From: Pseudisothecium myosuroides
Lineage: Eukaryota > Streptophyta > Bryopsida > Hypnales > Lembophyllaceae
Direction of reading: 5' to 3'
Assembly (NCBI GenBank): GCA_951799445.1
Contig: OX637290.1
Coordinates: forward strand, 31,676,987 to 31,740,986
DNA: 64,000 nt
A program made the translations under genes and the position numbers. Shown one piece after another: positions 24,698-37,050 of the stretch (within the stretch, counting starts at the first letter, position 1; every line of letters begins with the position of its first letter). The notes beneath the pieces are model-generated. The model saw only the letters and a list, made by a program, of their open reading frames with translations. It did not search any database and had not been told where the DNA came from.

Positions 24698-25097
24698 GTG
24701 TACCAAACTGCAGTTTTGAAAAAGTAAAACTCCATTTTTGGTGGATTTTTTCATTTCATTTTCATGATTTTATATGATAACATGGAAATACATCGGTGAT
24801 GAATTTTTTTTATCATTGTGTTTCATTCGGTGATTGCGGAGATATGTAGGAAACACCTATACGCATGCACATCTTTCCTTCAACAAGCATCTCCGAAAGA
24901 ATTTTGAACTTTTTTTGGAGATGCTTGTTGAAGGAAAGATGTACGTATGGATGTTTCCTACATATATCCGCAATTGAATTAAAAAAATTCATCATCAATG
25001 TTTTTCAACGAATTGACATATAAAATCATGAAAATGAAATGAAAAAATTCTTCCAAAATGGAGTTTTGCTTTTTTGAAAATGCAATTTAGTATACAT
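24698..25097. mobile_element. Foldback element, ~190 bp arms
   Basis: Left TGTACCAAACTGCAG...AAAACTCCATTTTT is mirrored on the right by AAAATGGAGTTTTGC...TGCAATTTAGTATACA. Arms continue through TTTTCATGATTTTATATG and meet around ATCTTTCCTTCAACAAGCAT / ATGCTTGTTGAAGGAAAGAT, leaving a loop of only ~25 bp. It is almost a perfect hairpin of 400 bp and is non-coding. Confidence 0.8.
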
Positions 25098-26123
25098 ATC
25101 CTAAGTATTTTAGTTTCATGAGGATAGGATAACTTTGAAAGCCTATGGAACAATTTTTGTTCTAAGGTTTTATGATAGTGGTAGAAATGGAGAATTGCAA
25201 ATCACTAAAACTTTGTCAACTCATCTGTATATGGAAGCCCGCCTTTTGTCTCAAGCTCAAAGCAACCAAGAAGTTCAAGTCCAATGTTCAAATTAGTTTC
25301 CTGGAAGTTGGAAAGTTATGTAGGCCTTCACTTTTACATGGGCTTCTCCCTAGAATTTTGCCAACCAAGAATTCCAATTCTAGTCTTACAAATATTCAGC
25401 ACACTCATGTGCAGAAATCCAGAAAACCTTTCGCCTTTCCTGCAAAGTTTGGCCAATTTTTCACATGGAAATGGATTTTTTACACTGGTTGATCAATAAT
25501 TTCCTTAAAGAGAGAATCTACCAGACTCTTAAGAACCATGCGCAAGGCTTGAAGTGTCGTAATTTCGCAAGAAAGCAGAAAGTTCAAAAAGTCAAGTCCT
25601 TGCGAGTCACGATTCTGGGGACGACAGTTGCACGAACACTGACTCGAAGAGCCAGGGCGAAGTGGCGAACAGCTACAGTTAATGCTGTGCATCCGGTGGC
25701 GGTTGCACAGAACAAGCCTGCAGTGCTCAAACCTATTTAAGGATTCTTTGGCAATTCAAGTTTCGGTTGCTTGGACTTGCCTCTAGTTTCCAGGCGAGAA
25801 ACATGCTACCCTTCCCTCTAAAACGACGACGAAACCGCTCCAAGCACCGTCGATCTCAACGTGTTGGTGTTTCCATGCGCTGCAACTGAGCTTATCACAT
25901 TGCTATCAATAACTAAAAGCTCCCCTCCCCGTACATGCACATCGTTGGACACTCCATTTCACGTCCACTGTACCAAACACGTAACGTTTTCAAAGCACGG
26001 ATACAGCATTTCATGAACATGAAGTTCTAGCTCCATCATGACTGCGGCTGGATAATTGTAAATGCTACGTGTTGGCTTGCTGGTGACTGTCGAGCTTCGG
26101 CTGTTGAGTGGTTTGTTGATCAG
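25098..26123. other. Upstream region of pectate lyase A; no separate gene supported
   Basis: An open frame at 25465-25740 (rich in Lys/Arg/Val, ends AVLKPI) is not recognisable. The 300 bp before 26124 probably contain promoter and 5' UTR of the pectate lyase. No strong TATA box seen. Confidence 0.4.
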
Positions 26124-27757
26124 ATGGCGAGGTCGACGATCTTGGGGCTGGGGCTGCTGTTTGTATGCGTGCTGGTGCAGTCGCAGGGCGTGCTATCTGC
26201 AACCCAGCTAGACACGGACGAAACTTACGGCTCTACTGATCCCATTGCCTTCAAATTCTCTGACGAGGTAGTCGCTCCGGGGCCTTCGGAGGATGAGGGG
26301 ATTTCTGAGAGCTTCTGGGCGGAGCCTGCTCCTGCTCACGACGAACGTCTGAATCAGGAGGCGTTTGCAGAATCTGGAGAAACTATCGAGGAAGAGGATG
26401 CCCAGCCTGTTGTTTTTACCGCAGATACGGATGCAAGTAATGCTACATTGGTTGACGGTGACGGATTTGATGCAGTCGAGACTGACGATGGCACAACCAC
26501 GACAGAGTAAGTGAGAAGCTTTGGTTTTCACTGGGGTCAGTATTGGAGTCTTTGAAGTGGTAGAAATCAGACTAATAACGCCGCCGGTGGTTGGTTCATT
26601 CATTCTCGTAATAAAAACTGATGGTTCGTTTCTGATTCAGGGGCTCGTCAGACGTTGGTGACTTGTCGCTGGCGTCGAGCGGCTGTGAAAGTGGAAATCC
26701 GGTTGACGATTGCTGGAGATGCGATCCCAACTGGGCAGCGCACCGCCAGAGCCTGGCCAGCTGCGCCGTAGGATTCGGTCGCGGCGCCACCGGCGGCAAG
26801 AACGGGAAAATCTACGTCGTCACGTCTGCTCGCGACGACAACCCCGCCAACCCCGCGCCGGGAACGCTCCGCTACGCCGTCACACGACCCGGCCCGCTCT
26901 GGATCACCTTCGCCTACAGCATGACCATCAAGCTCAAGAACGAGCTCATGATCACCAGCTTCAAGACCATCGATGGGCGCGGGGCCACCGTGCGCATCTT
27001 CGGTGGCGCGGGGCTGACCATCCAGAACGTGAACAACGTGATCGTGCACGGCATTACCATCAGCGACATCAAGCCCACGGGTCCTGCAAGGATCATGACG
27101 TCCACTAGTCACGTCGGGAAGCGCGGGCGTTGCGATGGAGACGCCATCTCCATTTTCGCATCGAACAACATCTGGATCGACCACTGCTACCTGGCTCGCG
27201 CCACGGACGGGTTGCTGGACGTGATCCGAGGTTCGACGGCCGTGTCCATCACGAACAATTACTTCACGCAGCACGACAAGGTGATGCTTTTGGGTGCCCA
27301 CGCACAAGACACTATCGACCGGAACATGTACGTGACGGTGGCTTACAACATCTTTGGCCCTGGTCTGGTACAGCGTATGCCGCGCGTGCGTTTCGGGAAC
27401 GTGCATGTGGTGAACAATGACTACACTTCGGGCTGGTCGAACTACGCCATTGGCGGCAGCGAAGGACCTACGATTCTTTCTCAGGGCAACGTTTTCAATC
27501 CTTTCAAGGGCAAGAAGCAAGTGACTCAGCGCATTGACGACGGCGGTCCGACTTACGGTGGCCCTAAGAACTGGAACTGGCGTTCGGAGGGCGACCAGTT
27601 CCTTTCCGGCGCTTTCTTCACGATCGTTCCTATGCACTGGACCAGCCAGAGCTATGCCAAGACGACGAGCGCCACTGCTCGGCCTGCGTCTATGGTGGCG
27701 GGGATGGTGAAGGGTGCCGGTCCCCTTACAGCTTGCCGCAAAGGAGCTCGATGCTGA
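26124..27757 (+). CDS. Secreted pectate lyase A (polysaccharide lyase family 1)
   Basis: Cleaves de-esterified homogalacturonan by beta-elimination, Ca2+-dependent, in the cell wall. Two exons, 26124-26506 and 26641-27757, with a 134 bp GT-AG intron in phase 2. The product is 499 residues. Residues 1-26 form a signal peptide (MARSTILGLGLLFVCVLVQS). Residues ~27-128 are an unusually acidic Asp/Glu/Thr linker. The lyase domain runs from ~140 to the end: CDGDAIS at ~292, WIDHC at 306-310, TDGLLDV with the Ca-binding acidic residues at ~316-322, and LVQRMPR with the catalytic Arg near 373, followed by VVNNDY. All key motifs are intact. The start was chosen because it matches the paralogue's MARS start. 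It is the tail-to-tail partner of 31589-33149. The long acidic N-terminal extension is not typical of the family. Confidence 0.95.
26507..26640 (+). other. Intron of pectate lyase A
   Basis: Donor GTAAGTGAG, acceptor TTCTGATTCAG. Phase 2, splitting a Glu codon right after the DDGTTTT acidic run. The paralogue has an intron at the same place and phase (32697-32841). Confidence 0.9.
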
Positions 27758-30700
27758 GCGACAGCTTATTTATTAATTTATTCATCGCTAAAGCAATCGA
27801 TATATTACATCCCGGAACTAAGTTTGCTTGCGGAGACATTGGTACGCTGTGACTTCGCACCATTTGCGAGTCCCTCGGAGAATGGCGAGTGCGTAGAAGG
27901 TTAGAATGATTGGGAATTGATTTTTTTCAGTGTATTTTAGTGTTGCGGCTGCGCTGCATGTAGCCCACTAGTGTAAGAAGTGTTAGAGGTGCAGCTGCAT
28001 TGGTCACCCTCATTGATGAACACATTTGTTGAATGGATTGATTTTGGATTGATTTTGATTCCGATTACTTTAGTTTGGCTGGAGATTCGTAGTCATATCA
28101 GTTTCTCCCATAGCTGGTTTGTGAGCTGTCGAAGAAATCTCATTTGTATCATTTGTTTTACCGAGACGATGATCCATTTGTGGATCGAATGTCCAGATGA
28201 TGAAGGAAATAAAAGAGCTGTGGTTCTAGAACTGCAGTCACTGATTTGATTCACAATGTTGTTGGCTTACTGGTGAGTCTCTGCTGATATCCAGAAGTAG
28301 GAAATTATGAACGTTACTTGGGTTTTGGGGGGCACACAATGAAACCAAGTATGGCAAAGGCGAAAAAATCAACAGATTCAACATCATCAGGGTAGGAACC
28401 AAAAGGTTTCTGGTAATTATGCTTTTGTTGCTGTCTTAAGTAAATTCACAAGTAAATTTTTGCCCAGAGGTATGACGGTATGTTCGCAAAGAAATTACCT
28501 ACTCAATGCTCAAATTTTGCCAATCTTTATAGTTCAGACGGTGTTCAATCCTTTTGTTGCGATAGAACTGGAGTGAACGAATACTTAGATGCTCATCGTG
28601 ATGACTATTGCATTCTTTCATGCCGCTACAAGGAGTCAAGGACATTGGCAAGTAAGTTTTCTACGCTCTGCCTCTGTTCACATGTCACCCAGCTTTGGTA
28701 GACATCAGAAAACCAAACGTCAATTTCGTTAAAGTGGCGCGATTTCAGCGCAAAAAATTGTGACATATACTGTATATAGATATAAAGCTCTAACATCTAG
28801 TAAGGACATGAATTTATATTTTAGAACAAGTGTTCTGCAATGCGACAAAGTAATGGAATACCTCCAATTTTAATGAAATTGACGTCTAATTGAAGGAAAT
28901 TCACGACATTTGCACTTTTCAAAGTGGTCTCCCGGAACATTAATCTATAAACCTGATTTAGAGGCATGTGAAGTTTGAATGTCACAATTGTCGTGCTCGA
29001 AGTTGTGCCAATTTAATGAAATTGAACGCGTTACCCATAAAGTAAGATGTAAGCCATACATTGCTAAGTGCCCCAAGGAATTTATCTAGAATGTGAATGA
29101 CGTTTGGTCACCGCCATCACCTGCATGAGTGCAACTGTAGTGGTAGTGAAAAATAAGCTCTGCTAAGAGCGTGCCCACACGGCTTGAGAACCTCTTAAGA
29201 GGTTATCCAATTTGCTAGGCGAGTTGGCATTTGGGCTTGAAAACAAGCTTGTTTTTCAAGTCAATTCGTGGCCTGAAAATGACCTGCCTCAACTAATTGG
29301 TGCCACATTATCCAGCAAGGATGCAGGAGGGGTGGTTCATCCTCTTTTCACGTTGAGTCACTAGGCCAATTTTTTACCTGAAAATGGGTGGGGCATCCAC
29401 TTTCCAGGCCGCGGGAAAGTGGACAGCCCCACTCATGTCCTCTTAAGAGGCCAACTGCGAGGGAAAAATGCTCTGAAGAAGGTGGAAAGATTGGAGGTAA
29501 AAATCAGGATAGTGTATATCAATGTAATAACCAAATGAAATGGGAATCGCTTGCAGATTTCCTTCTCAGGAATTATGAAACATAGTTTTGTCTTGTACAG
29601 AGTTTTCATATATTCAGAAGTCCTTACAAAACAATTTTGAAAGATTGAAAGGAATGTGAAAATATGAAATTGATGTCCCAAATGCTGAAAATGCTGAAAA
29701 ATTCACAATACCATAGACTCACTGCAAACTTACACCCAATAGCTTCTACATTATAGTCAAGTAGTTTGAGTTGCGACATAACTGGCGTGTAGCAACTGAA
29801 AGAGACAAGATTACATCCGAAGAAGACTCAAAAGTATCCGAAGAATACTCATATTTCTATGTGGTGTAGATTTCAACTCCGCCTCCACATTCACGACTTC
29901 TGATCGGGCGGCTATGGTCCACGACTGACGCACACCGCATCCAGCGTTATTGTACGTACTGTCAATACAGCATTTAGACGCTGCTGTGGCAGTCTCAAGT
30001 TGAGAAGAAGTTCATAAAGTTAGGGTTAACCCCAAAGCTCTTGAGCAACCGTCCACCTAGTGGACTGTAGACGACACAAGAATTCCGCAGGGCCTTAGTC
30101 AAATTGAAAGCTAGCCAGTTCTCTAGTGCCTGATGAGCCGCTTGCTGCGTAGCTGATTGTTTTCGTTCAGATGCTGTTGAAGGTTGCCTTTGCATGAATT
30201 GTTTGGCATTGAAATGGAAAGATTCTTGGATAACTAGATTAAGTAGGATTGAAAATGTGTAACCATGATGTGAAATCACGACCACTGGTCGGCCTGCCGA
30301 AGTCACCATTTATGAGAAATTTGCTCATGGTGAAGCTATGAGTGTTCTTTTGGGCACACTCGTGGAAAAGAAAGCTAGGATCATCCTCTCAGCGGTGTAT
30401 ACAAGGACTCTCAGGCGGAGCAGGCTTGTGGTATCTCGGTCTCAAATGTCAATGCCGTCAGATTGACTGCCATTTTGACAATGACATTACGGTGCTTGTG
30501 GATAGATATGCAAACTGCATTTCATGCACAACATTGTGCAGCGCTAGGATTTCCATCCCCATCCCGACCCTAAATCATTTCATTTTCCTTCCCTGCTTGA
30601 GGGTCCATCGCTCCATTGCAATGGAATTGTCGCTCTTTTAAAAATTGGTACTACCTGTAGAATTCCACGAGTGTTTTTCAGTGGGCTGTTGGACTTCCTC

Positions 30701-31588
30701 GCCGCCTGGTCTCAACCATATTCGTTTTAAGGACATTGCCGGGCTGCAATCCAAGTTTACTCTTTCTTCATACAAACATCTGCCATACCTACGCAATCCA
30801 AGATCTCATGAAAACAAAGTACTGAGATGAACACGAATTAATTGGGATTTATGAACTAATTATTACTTTGATGAGTTGACCACTATGTGCCAACGAGCGT
30901 AATGTCCGAGTCATTGCAATGTCATTCAGAGGTTTTCCAAGGCAGTTTTCATGTTTTCCCATTCCTTACGCATTTTCAATCCATCACGGCTTCCGAAATT
31001 GCAAAGGCGCATGCGCAATAAGAAATGCTCACCACGGGGAAATCCACTGAAAATTATCACCTCATCAGAAGTGGGAAGGTCTGAACAAAATTAGTGTTTT
31101 TCTTCCACTTACAGAGGAGGAGTCTGAGCCGTGAGGGGGTAGATTGTACTTGAATCCTGCAAATGAACTTCATTGAGAAGAAACGATGCACAAACTTGTC
31201 CACAATTTCAAAACAAAGATCATAATTTGGCCATTTATAACCCTTTAAAATACTGAGAATCGAGTGGTTCTTAAAGTTTTATTAGTTCCATCAAATATTC
31301 TGTGTCTGGATGAGCGTGATAAAAAAATCGCCTCCCCTACACTTCTTACATTTGCGGGCTCATGAAGCAGAGCCACACCAGCTAGAAGAATAACTCTATT
31401 TGACTACCAACTCCAAACCATGGTTGCAATGAAAAATCCGGAGGGCCATTATCCGAAACATACGAACTCGCCATTCTTCGAAGGGGTTCGCAAGTGGGCT
31501 ACAGATTGAGCGCAGCCCCACCACTAACTCGAAACGGCACCTCACTAGACTAAATCAAATTTTTAATGTTACATTTCAACTCTGTCGC
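27758..31588. other. Spacer between the convergent pectate lyase genes
   Basis: No gene recognised; open frames at 28480-28701, 29995-30309 and 30342-30641 lack domains. Both genes share 3' flank sequence: GAGCGACAG after each stop, AGAATGGCGAGT (27878; inverted near 31475), CTGCGCT...GTAGCCCACT (27950; inverted near 31495-31510) and TGTAAGAAGTGT (27972; inverted near 31345). The duplication therefore includes at least 200 bp of 3' flank. At 29170-29460 there are two local hairpins (ACCTCTTAAGAGGT; GTGGGGC..CCACTTTCC mirrored). Confidence 0.6.
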
Positions 31589-33149
31589 TCAGCAACGCCC
31601 TCCCTTACGGCAAGCAAGGGGGCCGGCACCCTTCACCATCGTCGCCACCATGGAAACGGGCCGAGCAGTGGCGCTAGCCGTCTTGGCATAGCTCTGACTG
31701 GTCCAGTGCATGGGCAAGCTAGTGAAGAATGCGCCGGAAAGGAACTGGTCGCCCTCCGAACGCCAGTTCCAGTTCTTAGGGCCACCGTAAGTCGGACCGC
31801 CGTCGTCAATGCGCTGAGTCACTTGCTTCTTGCCCTTGAAAGGATTGAAAACGTTGCCCTGAGAAAGAATCGTAGGAGCTTCGCTACCGCCAATGGCATA
31901 ATTCGACCACCCCGCTGTGTAGTCATTGTTCACCACATGCACGTTCCCGAAACGCACGCGCGGCATACGCTGTACCAGACCAGGGCCAAAGATGTTGTAA
32001 GCCACCGTCACGTACATGTTCCGGTCGATGGTGTCCTGTGGGTGGGCGCCCAGAAGCATCACCTTGTCGTGCTGCGTGAAGTAATTGTTCGTGATAGACA
32101 CGGCCGTCGACCCTCGGATCACGTCCACCAACCCGTCCGCGGCGCGGGCCAGATAGCAGTGGTCGATCCAGATGTTGTTCGACGCGAAGATGGAGATGGC
32201 GTCTCCATCGCAACGCCCGCGATTCCCAACGTGGCTGGTGGAAGACATGATCCTTGCGGGACCCGTGGGCTTGATGTCGCTTACGGTAATGCCGTGCACG
32301 ATCACGTTGTTCACGTTCTGGATGGTCAGCCCCGCGCCACCGACGATTCGCACGGTGGCCCCTCGCCCATCGATGGTCTTGAAGCTGGTGATCATGAGTT
32401 CGTTCTTGAGCTTGATGGTCATGCTGTAGGCGAAGGTGATCCAGAGCGGGCCGGGTCGTGTGACGGCGTAGCGGAGCGTTCCCGGCGCGGGGTTGGCGGG
32501 GTTGTCGTCGCGAGCAGACGTGACGACGTAGATTTTCCCGTTCTTGCCGCCCGTGGCGCCGCGGCCGAACCCAACCGCGCAGTTTGCGAGGCTCTGGCGG
32601 TGCGCTGCCCAGTTGGGATCGCATCTCCAGCAATCGTCAACCGGGTTTCCACTTCCACAGCCGCTCGACGCCAGCGACAAATCATCCGGTGACTCCCTGA
32701 AGCACAAAACCAACATTTCACTCGAACCATCAGAACTCCAGAAGAATTCCAATCATTCATCAACGACGCCATCAAACTTATCACACCTCCCAATTTCCAA
32801 TCCCAAGACTGCCCAAGCGGAAATCAGAATTCAATACTCACTCTGTAGTGGTTGTGCCATCGTCATCCTCGACTACATCAAACCCGTCAGCTCCAACCGA
32901 AGTGGTATTCAATTCGCCCGCATCGGTGGTGAAAACAACAGGCGTCTCATCGGCAGATGGAGCATTCTCAGCCCAGAAGCTCTCAGCAGGCGTGTCCTCA
33001 TCCGCAGGTCCCACTGGGGTCACCTCATCGGCGAATTCAAACGCCAGGGAATCAGTAGACCCGTAAGTATCTGACTGGGCTGCAACCTGAAACCCAACGA
33101 GAGCAAACACAAGCAGCACCCCAAGCACCAAGATTGACGACCTCGCCAT
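31589..33149 (-). CDS. Secreted pectate lyase B (polysaccharide lyase family 1)
   Basis: Inverted paralogue of the gene at 26124-27757, with the same predicted Ca2+-dependent pectate cleavage in the wall. Exon 1 is 33149-32842, exon 2 is 32696-31589, with a 145 bp intron (donor GTGAGTATTG, acceptor TGTGCTTCAG) in phase 2 at the same codon as in A. The product is 471 residues. The signal peptide begins MARSSILVLGVLLVFALVGF. The acidic linker is about 20 residues shorter than in A. The catalytic domain is almost identical: CDGDAIS, WIDHC, ADGLVDV, LVQRMPR, VVNNDY. An in-frame ATG seven codons upstream (33170) exists, but MARS aligns with A and starts a proper signal peptide. No lesions. Most differences from A are in the linker and C-terminus. 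Confidence 0.95.
32697..32841 (-). other. Intron of pectate lyase B
   Basis: Phase 2 GT-AG intron at the position conserved with pectate lyase A. Its interior is diverged from A's, unlike the exons. Confidence 0.9.
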
Positions 33150-34766
33150 CTCTCTAGCTCCCCAATGCAAATTCCCAAACGAGACGTCGGTAGATTCTTA
33201 GCACAGTCAAAGCCCGCAAGTCTACTACTCTCACTGCAGTCCTGAGCTGATCGAACTGAACCCTGCAACTCAAATTTGAATCTCGATGAGATGGTGAGAT
33301 CCAATTGACTGCAGGTGTTGTTGAAATGCGAGGACTGGAAGCAATTAATATACTGCAAGCGGAGCGCTCGATCGAGTCCAATGTGCACGGTCGGAGCGGA
33401 GCTTCTATTGCCGGCCATGGTACGCAGAATCCGAGCATCGGAGCTCCGATCAGGAGGCTGCTTGGAGCGGTGCCGTCGTGATTTCAGGAAAGGCTCGCTA
33501 ATTCCACGTTCGGAGTTTCTTGAGTGGGGTCAGTGGGCCGGAAATAGACGGGCGACGCTACAGTCGTGGGCGCTGATCTAGCGTCCGCGCTATTGTGTTT
33601 GATTGTTTCATCCGGATTGGGGATGAGAATGCGTGAAATCGTCGGTTTGGGATAAAAGTTGGCGAGTTTGATTTGGGAAGGTTGAACTGAATGGGGGGTC
33701 TGTTGCGTATATTCTGTTCGTTTTTGAAAGTAATGGTAGGAAGGGGAAAGAAAGGAGCTCCAGAGCTGCGGACAGGGATTTTGCACCAATTGTATGGCAC
33801 TTGGTCGGAGGACTAAATAAGTTCTACTGGTGGGCCACGTCATGCTCCTCCGGGTTCGCTCGGCGAATCACTTCCTCCGGAGTCCGGACCAAGTTTCCCA
33901 GTTGATCCTGAAAGTCAACTATTGGTTCAAAATTTGGAGAGTTCAGTTGGGGGAACTGTAGTTGGAGAGTTGAGTTCAGTTGGAGCCTTCAATCCGGACC
34001 CAAGTGTTTCACGGCTGAGTTTAGCAAAGGTTTTCTCACTTGAAATTGAATTGAATTGAATTTGGGCTGGTTTATGCAAAGGTCTTCTTGAATTATCAAA
34101 ACAGGATTAATGAAGAGATTGGGGTGGTCCAAGTTGGGTTTACACTTTGGCCATGGCCCATGCCATTTTTTATGGATAAAAAGTCTAGAAGTCTGGAATC
34201 CTACATGGCCAAAGCAAATAATATTTTGCCGTTTTTTAGGAATTTTTTTTTTTGACCACCTCTTTGAAAAAGGCCTAACAGAATTCTTGGAAACCATGGC
34301 ATGCTAGAACCTCACAACCATAGATTTTGTCTATTTAATTGATCTTGCAGTTGACAATGTCAAATCCAATAATAAATAGATATGGCTTGGCTATTGTCTC
34401 TTTTGGGTTTATACCAAGACCATGCAAAGTTCCATTACTATTTTTTGTCTTGGGTTCTTGCTTTGCATGGGCACATGACTCACATCTAATAAAGTGGAAT
34501 ACCCTTGAATGATTTTGGTCCTTGGTTTGGCCCTAGTGTAAACTGCCCTCTAGCGGAAAAATCTAATAATTGAAAAATAGTTAATTATTAGGTGTTGAGG
34601 GGTTTCGTTTAATTTGAAGATAGCTCAACGTGATATTGCTAATTGTTGAGTATATACATAGCATTGTTTACCAATGGGTAGGGATCCCTTTTGCATTCTT
34701 GAAGAGGGACCCATATAATGAACCACATCGTTTTTTGTAGTTGCTAAACCAACTCCAAATTTTGTA
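33150..34766. other. Upstream region of pectate lyase B and intergenic DNA
   Basis: 33150-33600 is GC-richer and should contain the 5' UTR and promoter. On the minus strand AGTATATTAATTG near 33345-33357, about 200 bp before the start codon, is a possible TATA element. A small inverted pair CCATGCAAAG / CTTTGCATGG lies at about 34422-34470. No other gene seen. Confidence 0.4.
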
Positions 34767-35708
34767 TGAACCCCAATAGGACCGAGGCTTTTTTTCTGCC
34801 AGAAAACACTCAAAACTGCCATATCTATAGCAAAGAGTAAAAAAAATCGAAAACTATTTTTTTTTCCCACATCTAACCATAGGATCTTACACCTAAATCG
34901 TATGAGAGTGTGGAAAAAAATTTCAGAATTTTTGACCACACAGATTGCAAGATATCTGCGTTTAAAGTGGAAAAAACAAGTTTTTCAGCACATTGCGAGA
35001 CTAGATTTTTTGACTTTGAACATTTTTAACTCAAAATTTTTGCACTACAGAGTTTTGAGCTTTAAATCTTCATAGTGGAGAATTGAGTTGAAAGTCTAGG
35101 AAAAAAAAAGAATTCAAAAAAACTTAATTATCATTCTTAAAAAAATTGTTAAGTAGAAGTAGATATAAGATAGAAGGAAAATCTAAAATATTAATATATT
35201 TTAGATGGAATTAAAATGCACTAATCCCAATGGTGAGATTGTTCTAACAAGTAAATCAGATCATGAAAAAAAAAAAAATGAAAAATTTGAAAAATTTCAT
35301 TCAGAAATGAATCCTACAAGTTATTTTTTTCAAGAAGATGCTCTAACTGCCCGAAAAACAAGAATGTCCATAACTTTCTCATAACATATCCAAATGAAAT
35401 GAATCAAAGCTTTCCAGATAGACAAAAATATAATCTATGAGAAAAAAAAATATTTTAAAAAAAAATTCAAATTTTTGTCCATTTTTTTTTGGTTGCCCGG
35501 GCTGCCCGCCGTCCCCTCGTTTGAGCTTATTTGGTCATAACTTTTTTTCCCGGTCACCGATTTTGAAAAACATTATATTCCCACAAAGCTATTCAGCTTT
35601 TCTACCTCCAAAAAAATTTTCAAAAAATCAAGAGAAAATTTCAGCCCATAGGTACCTACCCGAAAATGCATTTGTCCCCCGGAGGGACAATGGTCCTTTA
35701 GGGGTTAA
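34767..35708. mobile_element. Putative TTAA-type (piggyBac-like) non-autonomous element, copy 1
   Basis: The right end reads GGTCCTTTAGGGG followed by TTAA (35705-35708). The left end reads TGAA then CCCCAATAGGACCGAGGC, aligning with the reverse complement of the right end (TTAACCCCTAAAGGACC) with one base changed in the TTAA. The interior matches the copy at 55238-56134 over its length, for example GATGGAATTAAAA..CCCAA.GGTGAGATTGTTCT, GAAGATGCTC..TGCCCGAAAAACAAGA and TGTCCATAACTTTCTCAT. There is no transposase, only AT-rich non-coding sequence. CCC-starting ends next to TTAA are the piggyBac hallmark, but the assignment is tentative. Confidence 0.6.
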
Positions 35709-35826
35709 TTGATAATTCTCTTCTACACATCTAGAGAAATATAGTACTTTTTAAAAATGGAGAAGACCATTACCTAGTTATATACGCAATAATGTTTTGG
35801 GGCATCCATTGATGGGGGGGACAAAA

Positions 35827-36076
35827 GTAAGAGCCCTTAGCGCTTGAATCTTTTCTTGAATTTTTGCATATTTTTTTTATTGCATTTCAATTTATAAATA
35901 TATACTCCGTATTATATACCTCAATTTTATCAAATTTGTCATATAGAAAGTACAAGTTATAAAAAAAGTCAAGCATTGTTTTGGATGAATAAAAAATTAT
36001 ATCGAGTCAATAAAGCTCTCAGAACCTCTCTTTGTTCATTGTCTAATATTGGGACGTTGAAACGCTAAGGGGTTAA
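35827..36076. mobile_element. Possible short TTAA-type element
   Basis: Left GTAAGAGCCCTTAGCGCTTGA and the reverse complement of the right end, TTAACCCCTTAGCGTTTCAA, share a short inverted repeat (CCCTTAGCG). The right side ends in GGGGTTAA directly followed by CCCTTTAAG. It is about 250 bp with no coding content. The ends resemble the larger TTAA elements nearby, but the left TTAA is not preserved. Confidence 0.35.
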
Positions 36077-36982
36077 CCCTTTAAGTTTCAGACAACAAAA
36101 AAAGTGATTTCCAAGGTCTCTGAATTATAAAAAACTAAGACAATTTAAGAAGATTTTGACATAAACTTAGTAATAAAGATTAATGATTTTTTTGGTGGGG
36201 AATCATTTGATGAAGTTAGATATGGAATATACAATTTTACATTGAAGATAAGGGCATATATACACAGCGACATCAACCTATCACTGTAGAATACTTAGAA
36301 AGGAGTAGAAAAGATGGTAGAGGTACATGCCACTTTGTTTTAAACTTTTGATGGACAAGCATGTATCAAGTTCTTAGCATTTGACATTTTTTTTTAGAGG
36401 GAGGGCAAGAAAATGATTGATGTGGCATACCAACAATTGAAAAGAAGAGTTTAAAAAACAAATATTGCAATGCCTTTAGCTGCATATTGTAGATTTAGAA
36501 GTATAAAGTCAATTTCCAAGCCTTTTTTTAGGCGATCAAAATTGTAGCAAATCTATAGTAGATTTACTTCTAAAAACACTACTTCTTGACCGTTTTGGTT
36601 GATGAAAAAAGTAGCACCTACAATTCTAAGTTGTATAATATAATAAAGCTTGTATTTTGATTATCAAACCTTGTTTTTCCATGTTATTAACAACAGACTT
36701 AAAATTTGAATTCCACCTTCTATGAATTTAAAACCTAATAATTTTCTGTGACTATCAATACCATTTGCACTACTTGCAGTTCTAAATTTTGACATTTTTG
36801 TAAATCGTGTATACTCTTCATTGTACAATCATTTTCTTCTCTATTATATTCTAATTTCAAAGGTGGATTAAGACTATCTCTAGATAGAAGTTAGCTAAGT
36901 ACATTTAAAAACTAGATTTATATGAATACATATTTTATTATCACTCACCCCGTCACTCACAAAACTTCACAGTCCTACGGTG

Positions 36983-37050
<68 letters not shown>

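Noticed and set aside
26648..27637. A 329-codon open frame antisense to pectate lyase A, mirrored by a 328-codon one antisense to B (31706-32692)
   Set aside because: Both arise from GC-rich third positions opposite conserved sense codons. Their similarity follows from the genes being paralogues, and the translated products (His/Arg/Val-rich) show no domain.
28711..29113. Possible MITE bounded by CCAAACGTCA and TGACGTTTGG
   Set aside because: The inverted match is only about 10-12 bp and the interior shows no further pairing, so chance cannot be excluded.
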